DNA of 64,000 nt, from NCBI GenBank assembly GCA_029861865.1, contig JAOTYL010000009.1:62001-126000 (forward strand). The letters run 5' to 3'. The stretch comes from Myxococcales bacterium. Lineage in GTDB: Bacteria > Myxococcota_A > Polyangia > Polyangiales > Houyiibacteriaceae. The position numbers and the translations under genes were made by a program. The stretch's first letter is position 1, and every line of letters begins with the position of its first letter. Below, one piece after another: positions 9,356-16,066 of the stretch. Below the pieces are notes generated by a model that was not told the origin of the DNA, ran no database searches, and worked only from the letters and a program-made list of their open reading frames with translations.

Positions 9356-9477
9356 CGAGCTAACTCCTCTTAGCGCCGCCCGAGCCTACACCGGCAGTGC
9401 CAACGCTTCAATCGAGGTGTCCGTCCGCGGCTCACGACACCTTTGCTTGTAATGGCGCTGCGACTACGCTCTCGCCG

Positions 9478-10143
9478 ATGGACCTTCTTGCTGGCGCCCT
9501 TGTCGAGCGACCGCCCGGCCAAAAGTACGTCTCAGCACTTCGCTACGCAGAGCTTGCCCCGATCGCGCCACTGCCCAAGCCGACCACGTTGGAGCGCTGG
9601 CGCCGACAACTGCCTCCTACTCTCGAGCTCGGCCTTCGAGCGCCGGTGAGCTGTTGGCGATCTTCGGACGGCCTACTTCGACCGGGTGACGAGCTCGAGC
9701 GAGGGCTTGGCTGGCTAGGGGAAGCGGCGGACGCGCTCGATGCCTCCGTCTTGGTCATCGCTACCGGGGCCGCGGTGACCACCGGCGCGCGCGATCGCGA
9801 ACGGCTTCGAGAGTACTTCGCGCGCGTCCCGAGGGCGGAGGGCCGCATTCTGGTTTGGCAGCCTTCCGGTCTTTGGGAGTCCGAATTGCGGCAAGGCATG
9901 GCCGATTCGCTTTCGGTCGTCGGAGGGTTTGATGCGATCGACGACCCTGCCCCACATGCGGACGTCATCTACGCATTTCTTCGTGCCGAAGGCCTGCGAC
10001 GTTCGTTTTCGCATGCGCAGCTGCTCGAGGTGCTCGAAAAGCTCGAGCACTCAGGGGCGTCACGAGCATTCGTCTCGATCGAGTCCCACCAGTCTTTTCG
10101 AGAGGCACAGCTTCTGCAGTCGTTATCCGAAGGGAAGGTGTGA
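9478..10143 (+). CDS. DUF72-like protein
   Basis: I choose ATG 9478 (MDLLAGALVE) over the longer frame from 9397. The 221-residue product resembles DUF72 TIM-barrel proteins: YVSALRYAELAP, then PKPTTLERWRRQLPPTLELGLRAP (the usual pattern of pairing a fold strand with a helix), and EAADALDASVLVIATG. Several features of canonical DUF72 proteins are weak, so the match is at the fold level. The stop overlaps the GTG start of the NFACT gene by four bases, implying coupled expression. Confidence 0.65.
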   Translation: MDLLAGALVERPPGQKYVSALRYAELAPIAPLPKPTTLERWRRQLPPTLELGLRAPVSCWRSSDGLLRPGDELERGLGWLGEAADALDASVLVIATGAAVTTGARDRERLREYFARVPRAEGRILVWQPSGLWESELRQGMADSLSVVGGFDAIDDPAPHADVIYAFLRAEGLRRSFSHAQLLEVLEKLEHSGASRAFVSIESHQSFREAQLLQSLSEGKV

Positions 10144-11453
10144 GGGCGAAGATCGAGCGCGTGGATCAGCCGGAGCCTGGGCTCCTGTGCGTCACGATTC
10201 GGGTAGACGGGGCGAACCAGGCGCTATTGCTATCGACTCACCCGGGCGCGCTTGGGGCCGGCATCGTCGACGAAAGGCCTCGGGGGGAGCGGGCAGGGCC
10301 AGCGGTTTCTCAGCTTCGGCGCCACGCGAAGGGCGCCATCATCGATCGCATTGTGCAGAGCAATCGCTTCATCCGCCTGTCGCTTTCGCGCGCCGGGGTC
10401 GCGCGCTTCTTGGTCTGCGCCCCCCGCAAGCCACATGGAGGCTGGTGGCTCGCCGAGGCAGACGGGTCGATCGTCGTGCGTTCCCCTGGTGCCCGCCCGG
10501 TTACGCTCGACGAAGGCGATCACTTCCGGGAACGCAATCTCGGCTCGCTGAGGGAGTCGGCGCAGGCCGTCCTCAGCTCCCATCGCACTGCCCGAAAGAG
10601 CCAGCTCCGCGGGCTCCTCGACAAACATCACAAGCGACTCTCGAAGAAGCGCGACGCGATCCTTCGGGACCTCGAGCGGGCCGCACAAGCAGACGAGCTT
10701 CACGAGCGAGCGACGCTCATCCTCGCGTATTCGTCGGAAATTCCGGCAAATTCGACATCATTCGAGGCCGAGACCTGGGAGGAGCATCCGCGCACCGTAC
10801 GGATCGAGCTCGACCCGACGAAGCGCCCAACCGAGCATGCTCAGCAACTCTTTCAGAAGTCGAAGCGCCTGAAACGGGGCCTCGACGTCGCGCCTCATCG
10901 TCTCGAGGCGGTCGATTCCGAGCTCGATGTGCTCGAGCGTCTCAAACAGAGGTTCGATGAAGAAGGGCCCGATACCTTGGCTGCCAGGCTTGCCGAGCTT
11001 GGCGTCACCAGCACCTCTCAGAAAGAACAGGCTCGCAAGCGACGACGGGCGGGCGGCCGCAATCCCTACCGCGAGTTCGTCGCGACTGACGGCGCCCAGA
11101 TCCTGGTGGGCCGGAGCGCCGCCGACAATGACCGTCTTACCCTTCGGGTCGCGAGGCCCCACGACCTATGGCTCCACGCGCGTGGAGTCACTGGAGCGCA
11201 CGTCGTGGTCCCGCTCGACAAAGAGAAATCCTGTTCGCCCGAAGCTCTGGTAGACGCTGCCACGCTAGCGGCTCACTTCAGCGATCTACGCGGCGAGCTC
11301 CTCGTGGACGTGCTCTACACGCCGCGCCGCTTTGTGCATAAGCGAAAAGGGAGTGCGGTCGGATCGGTTTCGCTGGATCGCGAAAAAGTGATCGCAGTTC
11401 GCGTCGAAGCCGAGCGCATCGCTCGCTTGTTGCAGAACGAAAAGAAAGCTTAA
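10140..11453 (+). CDS. NFACT-R domain protein, RqcH/Rqc2-like
   Basis: The 437-residue product has an N-terminal NFACT-N-like part (HAKGAIIDRIVQSNRFIRL), a central coiled coil (about 145-290) and a C-terminal NFACT-R (DUF814) domain with NPYREFVATDG, ILVGRSAADND, DLWLHARGVTGAHVV and HKRKGSAVGSV. RqcH proteins bind stalled 50S-peptidyl-tRNA complexes and add C-terminal alanine tails for degradation. The protein is shorter than typical RqcH (about 550 residues), so the N-terminal part is reduced. The GTG start overlaps the previous gene. Confidence 0.83.
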   Translation: MRAKIERVDQPEPGLLCVTIRVDGANQALLLSTHPGALGAGIVDERPRGERAGPAVSQLRRHAKGAIIDRIVQSNRFIRLSLSRAGVARFLVCAPRKPHGGWWLAEADGSIVVRSPGARPVTLDEGDHFRERNLGSLRESAQAVLSSHRTARKSQLRGLLDKHHKRLSKKRDAILRDLERAAQADELHERATLILAYSSEIPANSTSFEAETWEEHPRTVRIELDPTKRPTEHAQQLFQKSKRLKRGLDVAPHRLEAVDSELDVLERLKQRFDEEGPDTLAARLAELGVTSTSQKEQARKRRRAGGRNPYREFVATDGAQILVGRSAADNDRLTLRVARPHDLWLHARGVTGAHVVVPLDKEKSCSPEALVDAATLAAHFSDLRGELLVDVLYTPRRFVHKRKGSAVGSVSLDREKVIAVRVEAERIARLLQNEKKA

Positions 11454-11540
11454 ACGCCGACGCCCCAGCCAAGAGGCCGGAGCGTCAGCAGACGAGCACC
11501 CCCCCAAAAGCAAGAGGGATCGCCACGACCGACTGCGCGA

Positions 11541-11593
11541 AGGCCCCGAAAAACCGGGGCCTCAGGCCAGGGGTCACCCGGAGGTGACCCCTT
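11541..11593. terminator. Two adjacent hairpins between convergent genes
   Basis: Hairpin 1 (11541-11562) pairs AGGCCCCG with CGGGGCCT around an A-rich loop. Hairpin 2 (11569-11593) pairs AGGGGTCACC with GGTGACCCCT. They lie between the end of the NFACT gene on the plus strand and the histone-like gene on the minus strand, so they probably stop both transcripts. T-runs are weak. Confidence 0.65.
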
Positions 11594-11625
11594 GGTCGAT
11601 CCGAAGATCGACCCAACGAAGTACG

Positions 11626-12012
11626 CTACTTCTTCTTGCGCGTGGAGCGCTTCTTCGTCGTGCGGCGCTTCTTAGCCGGGCGGCGCTTCTTCGTTGCGCG
11701 CTTCTTCGTTGCGCGCTTCTTGGTCGTGCGCCGCTTCTTGGTCGTGCGTCGCTTCTTCGTTGCGCGCTTCTTCGTCGTGCGCCGCTTCTTGGTCGTGCGT
11801 CGCTTCTTGGTCGTGCGTCGCTTCTTCGTTGCGCGCTTCTTGGTCGTGCGCCGCTTCTTAGCCGGGCGGCGCTTCTTCGTTGCGCGCTTCTTGGTCGTGC
11901 GCCGCTTCTTAGCTGGGCGGCGCTTCTTGGTTGCACGCTTCTTGGTCGTGCGCTTCTTTGCAGGCCGCCTCTTTTTTGCGGCCTTTCTGGTTCGTCTCTT
12001 TGCAGTCGCCAT
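11626..12012 (-). CDS. Histone H1-like, Lys/Arg-repeat DNA-binding protein
   Basis: The 128-residue product starts at ATG 12012, just after GGAGGT, and consists almost entirely of short repeats such as KKRRTTKKR, KKRATKKR and KKRRPAKKR. Such extremely basic, low-complexity proteins resemble the C-terminal tail of eukaryotic histone H1 and bacterial HctB/AlgP-like proteins, which compact DNA. The DNA is a matching tandem array of 9-15-bp units, so the copy number can change by slippage. The family is clear from composition; the exact role is inference. Confidence 0.83.
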   Translation of the reverse strand: MATAKRRTRKAAKKRRPAKKRTTKKRATKKRRPAKKRRTTKKRATKKRRPAKKRRTTKKRATKKRRTTKKRRTTKKRRTTKKRATKKRRTTKKRRTTKKRATKKRATKKRRPAKKRRTTKKRSTRKKK

Positions 12013-12472
12013 TTCGACCTCCTCCAAGGTGGGTCAAGATTGCAGGTGCAGGTACCGTATTGTCACGTCACTTCACGTGTCAAGCGGAACCGCACATGAA
12101 TTATACATAACTATGATGTATTTGAGCCAAAAGTTTTGCAACTACGAAGCTCAACACCTCGGAATCGTTGATGAACGTTGATCCGTCAGGCCATACTGAA
12201 AAGCTGAAGAAAGTTCGCAAGCGAGGATCAAAGTTGCGATCGGCTTGGGCACTCGCGTGGGGTTCAGGTCGCGTGCACGACCCCAATCGCGTTGCGTCGT
12301 ATGGGTCCTCGGACTACATTTCCGGACGGCTGGGGAACACCCAGCTCCACTGATAGGCGGGGACGCGCGAAGTGCGACGCTGAGGCTCGGAACAAACACT
12401 GCGCAGCGCCCGTTCAACCTGACGCCTACGAGAGCAGGCGTAAGGGGACATTTTTGGCGATAAGGAGTCCCG
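12013..12472. other. Long intergenic region with several hairpins upstream of cdnL
   Basis: No convincing gene is present in these 460 bases. The first part is AT-rich (around 12090-12130) and may hold the promoter of the histone-like gene. From about 12255 to 12350 three helices can be drawn: TGGGGT with ACCCCA, GTCC with GGAC, and GCTGGG with CCCAGC. Another hairpin (ACGCCT/AGGCGT) lies near 12421-12441. A structured RNA or cdnL leader is possible but unproven. Confidence 0.4.
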
Positions 12473-12982
12473 ATGCAGGCGGGAACACACGAATTCAAGG
12501 TTGGCGATAAAGCCATCTACCCAAAACAAGGCGTGACCGAGGTCATCTCGATCGAAGAGCGGAAAATCGGCACCGCGAAGATGGAATTCTACGTGCTGAG
12601 ACCGCTCGACGGAAAGAATAACGACACCATCATGGTGGCGGTCGCGCAGGCTCGAAAGGTCGGACTCAGACCCCCGATCTCAGAGACCGACATCAAGGAG
12701 ATTTTTGCACTGCTCGAAGAGCAGCCGGTCGTGTTCGACAACCAGACCTGGAATCGCCGATACCGCGGTTTCATGGACAAGATCAAGACGGGCTCCGTTT
12801 TCGATGTGGCCGAGGTCATGCGTGACCTCTACCGGTTGCAGGCAGAGAAGTCTCTGTCCTTCGGCGAAAAGAAAATGCTGGAGACTGCGCGCAACCTGGT
12901 CGTGAAGGAGATCGCCGTCGCGCGATCGAGGACCGAGGAAAGCACGCAGGCCGAAATCGAGCAGATCTTCGAAAAGAACTAG
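12473..12982 (+). CDS. cdnL: CarD/CdnL family transcription regulator
   Basis: The 169-residue product starts at ATG 12473 after AAGGAG. It has the CarD N-terminal Tudor-like RNA-polymerase-binding domain (FKVGDKAIYPKQGVTEVISIEE, with FYVLRPLDGKNNDTIMV) and a helical C-terminal DNA-binding half rich in basic residues (NRRYRGFMDKIKTG, SFGEKKMLETARNLVVKEIA). CdnL stabilises open promoter complexes at rRNA and housekeeping promoters and is essential in Myxococcus. RNase G is encoded downstream after 140 bases. Confidence 0.93.
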   Translation: MQAGTHEFKVGDKAIYPKQGVTEVISIEERKIGTAKMEFYVLRPLDGKNNDTIMVAVAQARKVGLRPPISETDIKEIFALLEEQPVVFDNQTWNRRYRGFMDKIKTGSVFDVAEVMRDLYRLQAEKSLSFGEKKMLETARNLVVKEIAVARSRTEESTQAEIEQIFEKN

Positions 12983-13122
12983 CTCTTCCGAGGACGCCCC
13001 CGGCGGCCCTGCGCTCTCTTGAACCGAGCAGCGAGGGACAGCCGCTTCGTACAGACTCGACCGAGGCCCCCAGCCCGGCCGACCGCGCTTGATCACCGCG
13101 AACGCTGAAGACGGAAACACGA

Positions 13123-14634
13123 ATGGCGAAAAACACTCTTCTGATCAACATCGACATCGGGGAAACCCGCGTAGGTCTGATTGCGGACGGGGTGCTCCGT
13201 GAGCTCTACGTCGAACGAAGGCATCACAGATCCCCAGTGGGTAACATTTACCTGGGCCGGGTGACCCGGGTCCTTCCAGGGATGCAGGCGGCCTTCATCG
13301 ACGTGGGGCTCGACAGGGCGGCTTTCCTGCACGTGGAAGACCTCCAGGCCGAGCCGGGCACCGAGGAAGAGGGCGAAAAACCCGACAAGCCTCCAGGCAG
13401 GGGACGAAGAAACCGAGTCTCGAGAAAGACCCCGATCCGTGAGCTCTTGAACGAGGGGCAAGAGATCATGGTGCAGGTGTCCAAGGGGCCGATCGGTAGC
13501 AAGGGGGCCCGGGTGAGCAGCCACGTCTCGCTCCCCGGCCGCTACGTCGTGTTCATGCCAACAGTCGACCACGTGGGCGTCTCGAAGCGAATCGGAAATG
13601 ACCGCGAACGCCGCCGGCTCAAAGAGGTGATCGACGCGGTGAAGCCGCCGCAAGGCGGGGTGGTGGTCCGTACCCTGGCCCAAGGTCTCACCAAGAAGAA
13701 GCTTAAGGCCGACATCGGCTACCTCGTGAAGCTCTGGGAGCAGACCCAAGAAGCGCGCGATGCTGTCAAGAGAATCCCCTCGCTAGTTCACGAAGAACCC
13801 GACATCGTGATCCAGTCCGCGCGTGACCTCTTTACAGAAGAGGTCAATGAAATCGTCATCGACGACCGTGACGAATACAAGCGGCTGAAGGAATTCTTGA
13901 ATCTCTTCCTTCCGGAGCGGGCCAATGATGTGCGCCTCTACGAGGGGCACGAGCCCTTGTTCGACGAGTACGGCATCGAGGAGGAGATCACCCGGGCCTT
14001 ATCGCACAAAGTTCAACTGCCTTCGGGGGGCCACTTGGTGATCGACCACACAGAGGCGTTGACGGCAATCGACGTCAACACGGGCCGATTCACAGGCAAG
14101 GGGCGTGACGTCGAGCAAACGATTCTGCAGACCAACCTCGAGGCGGTGCGTGAGATTGCGTATCAGCTGCGATTTCGGAACATCGGGGGCCTGATCGTGC
14201 TCGACTTCATCGACATGGAGCGGCACGCACACCGAGAAAAGGTTTTCAAGGCGCTGCTCGCTGTCCTCAAGAACGACAAGTCACGAACGACCGCGATTCG
14301 AATCAGCGACCTCGGGCTCGTCGAAATGACGAGAAAGCGAACCCGGCAATCTCTTGGGAGGACGCTATACGAGCCTTGCTTCTTCTGCGATGGGACCGGG
14401 CTACTGCAGTCGAAAGAAACCGTATGCCACGAGATCTTCAGGCAGATGCGGAGAGAACGCGACTCTCTTCCGGGCTACAAGATCGTCATCAGTGCGCATC
14501 CGGCGGTATGTGACATGCTCGAGCGCGGGGAAAGAGCGTCCGTCGATGAGGCTGCCAAACGTTTTCAGCGGCGGATCGAATTGAACCCGCGGAACGATTA
14601 TCATCTCGAGCAGTTCGATTTGACTGGAGCTTGA
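13123..14634 (+). CDS. rng: Ribonuclease G (Rne/Rng family)
   Basis: The 503-residue product has an N-terminal S1-like domain (GNIYLGRVTRVLPGMQAAFIDVG), the RNase E/G catalytic core with LTAIDVNTGRFTGK and GGLIVLDFIDM, which hold the metal-binding aspartates, and a zinc-link near the C-terminus (PCFFCDGTG). It lacks the long C-terminal scaffold of RNase E, so it is RNase G-like. It processes 16S rRNA 5' ends and degrades mRNA in the cytoplasm. A PilZ gene follows after 9 bases. Confidence 0.94.
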   Translation: MAKNTLLINIDIGETRVGLIADGVLRELYVERRHHRSPVGNIYLGRVTRVLPGMQAAFIDVGLDRAAFLHVEDLQAEPGTEEEGEKPDKPPGRGRRNRVSRKTPIRELLNEGQEIMVQVSKGPIGSKGARVSSHVSLPGRYVVFMPTVDHVGVSKRIGNDRERRRLKEVIDAVKPPQGGVVVRTLAQGLTKKKLKADIGYLVKLWEQTQEARDAVKRIPSLVHEEPDIVIQSARDLFTEEVNEIVIDDRDEYKRLKEFLNLFLPERANDVRLYEGHEPLFDEYGIEEEITRALSHKVQLPSGGHLVIDHTEALTAIDVNTGRFTGKGRDVEQTILQTNLEAVREIAYQLRFRNIGGLIVLDFIDMERHAHREKVFKALLAVLKNDKSRTTAIRISDLGLVEMTRKRTRQSLGRTLYEPCFFCDGTGLLQSKETVCHEIFRQMRRERDSLPGYKIVISAHPAVCDMLERGERASVDEAAKRFQRRIELNPRNDYHLEQFDLTGA

Positions 14635-14643
14635 ACCGAATCG

Positions 14644-14958
14644 ATGGCCGACCAGGGCGACGACCAACGGACCGATAGACGGCTCACGATCAACAAGGAA
14701 TTCGAGTCGTTCGACGCGTTTGTCCATGAATATGTCACCAACGTGTCCCGCTCGGGTGTATTCATTCGCTCGAAGGACAGGCTGCCGGTCGGAACGAAGG
14801 TCACTCTCACTTTCACGGTCATCATGGATGACGTGGCGACAATCGAAGGCTCGGGTGAGGTCGTCCGCATCCAAGATGACCCGCCCGGCATGGGTGTCGT
14901 CTTCACCGAGCTCACCGACTACTCGGAAGGCCTGCTAGCGAGGCTCTTGACGAAATAG
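14644..14958 (+). CDS. PilZ-domain protein (myxobacterial TIGR02266-like type)
   Basis: The 104-residue protein is a single PilZ-like barrel: DRRLTI at the start, TNVSRSGVFIRS in the core, and a GEVVRIQDDPPGMGVVF strand pair at the end. Canonical PilZ domains bind c-di-GMP through RxxxR and (D/N)xSxxG. Here NVSRSG is present, but the N-terminal Arg motif (DDQRTDRR) is only approximate, so nucleotide binding is uncertain. The short myxobacterial version is common in motility and signalling contexts. It follows rng closely and is likely co-transcribed. Confidence 0.82.
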   Translation: MADQGDDQRTDRRLTINKEFESFDAFVHEYVTNVSRSGVFIRSKDRLPVGTKVTLTFTVIMDDVATIEGSGEVVRIQDDPPGMGVVFTELTDYSEGLLARLLTK

Positions 14959-14965
14959 GGAAACG

Positions 14966-14978
14966 GGGGACTGTCCCC
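14966..14978. repeat. GGGGACTGTCCCC palindrome, REP-like
   Basis: This is a perfect 13-bp palindrome directly after the PilZ gene, between two convergent genes, and probably a terminator hairpin. The same palindrome in the other orientation ends folC at 27176-27199, so it is a repeated intergenic element. REP-associated transposase sequences occur in the accessory part of the window. Confidence 0.55.
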
Positions 14979-14984
14979 TTACAT

Positions 14985-15935
14985 TCATCTGGCGGCTAGG
15001 TAGCCTTTTTCTAGCAGGGCAACCACGACTTCGGCGACTTCGGGGTCGGGTCTACCGCTGTGATTCATCATGTCGGCCAGCGTCTCTCGGTTGAGCGCGA
15101 GTTGGAGAACGTCTAGCTCTTCGGGAGTCGCATCGCGCAGCGGCTTGTCGAGCGGCGACGGGATCGAAATGCGGGTTTGAAGCGGTGGAAGCGCGTCGCC
15201 GAGCCGACGCATCTCGTCGAGCTGACGCATACCTTCCATCAAGAGACCCTCGATGCTCATCTGGATCGTGGTAGGAAACTCGCGCTCTACTTTCGGGAGC
15301 AGGTCGAAAATCCCCTTGTCCCAAACGAGGATCCGATAGAACGCCTTGTCTGGAGGAACCGACTCGTCTCCGTTCACGGCGGCGAACTGAACTTTGCCGT
15401 CATCGAGGTATATCGAACCAACGTCGGTCTCGGTGGTGATCTGGAGAACGCCTGTCTTTTTGGAGGCGCTGAAGAGCTGGAGCAGGTCGGGTAACGCGAC
15501 TTCGGCAATCGAACCCGTCATCGTGCTGGCGGAGGCCGCGGGCTTCGCGCTCGCCACGTCTTGCATCAGCGCCTTTGCATCTTGAACAGAGCTGGAGCCG
15601 TCCGAAGCGACGACTTTGATGATGCTCGTCCCGATCAGGATGCGGTCACCTTCCGCGAGCCTGGTGCGGGTCACCTTCTCGCCGTTGACGAAACTGCCGT
15701 TGGTGGACCCGAGATCCTCGAGGAAGATGTCTCCAGCCTCGACGAAGATCTTGGCGTGCCTGCGTGACACCATGTCCTCCACGAGGACCATGTCGAGCTC
15801 ACTCGAGCGTCCGATGACGATCTCTCCCTCGTCGGGTAGAGGAAACTCCCCGCCCTGGTACTTGCCAGAGATGAAACGCAGCGCCAACGGCAACGTCAAA
15901 CCTTCGATATCCAACTCCCCTAGCCCTGACCCCAT
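14985..15935 (-). CDS. FHA domain plus DUF4388 protein
   Basis: I choose ATG 15935 over a TTG at 15956, giving 316 residues. An N-terminal FHA domain (about 20-105) shows IVIGRSSE, VSRRHAKI and STNGSFVNG. After a linker comes a DUF4388 (PATAN-like) domain: GSIAEVALPDLLQLFSASKKTGVLQI, with SIYLDDGKVQFA. This combination is common in Deltaproteobacteria and probably connects phosphothreonine reading to a signalling or gliding network; no enzyme motif is seen. It is convergent with the PilZ gene and divergent from the large secreted protein. Confidence 0.85.
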   Translation of the reverse strand: MGSGLGELDIEGLTLPLALRFISGKYQGGEFPLPDEGEIVIGRSSELDMVLVEDMVSRRHAKIFVEAGDIFLEDLGSTNGSFVNGEKVTRTRLAEGDRILIGTSIIKVVASDGSSSVQDAKALMQDVASAKPAASASTMTGSIAEVALPDLLQLFSASKKTGVLQITTETDVGSIYLDDGKVQFAAVNGDESVPPDKAFYRILVWDKGIFDLLPKVEREFPTTIQMSIEGLLMEGMRQLDEMRRLGDALPPLQTRISIPSPLDKPLRDATPEELDVLQLALNRETLADMMNHSGRPDPEVAEVVVALLEKGYLAAR

Positions 15936-16066
15936 TTTATCGAAACTTCGCCCCAATCACCGTTAAGGCTAGGAGCTGGCCATGCAAGCGGTCAAGCCTT
16001 TGGCCTAGGAAGCAAGGATCACTCGCGCCTATGGGCAGCCCTGAGGCCCGTGTTACAAAGAAACAC

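Noticed and set aside
11626-12012. Tandem DNA repeats as a CRISPR or satellite
   Set aside because: The repeats are in frame and encode a coherent Lys/Arg-rich protein with a good start site.
12190-12360. 6S RNA ahead of cdnL
   Set aside because: A short TTCGCAAGCG match to E. coli 6S RNA was noticed, but no closing stem or central bubble could be built.
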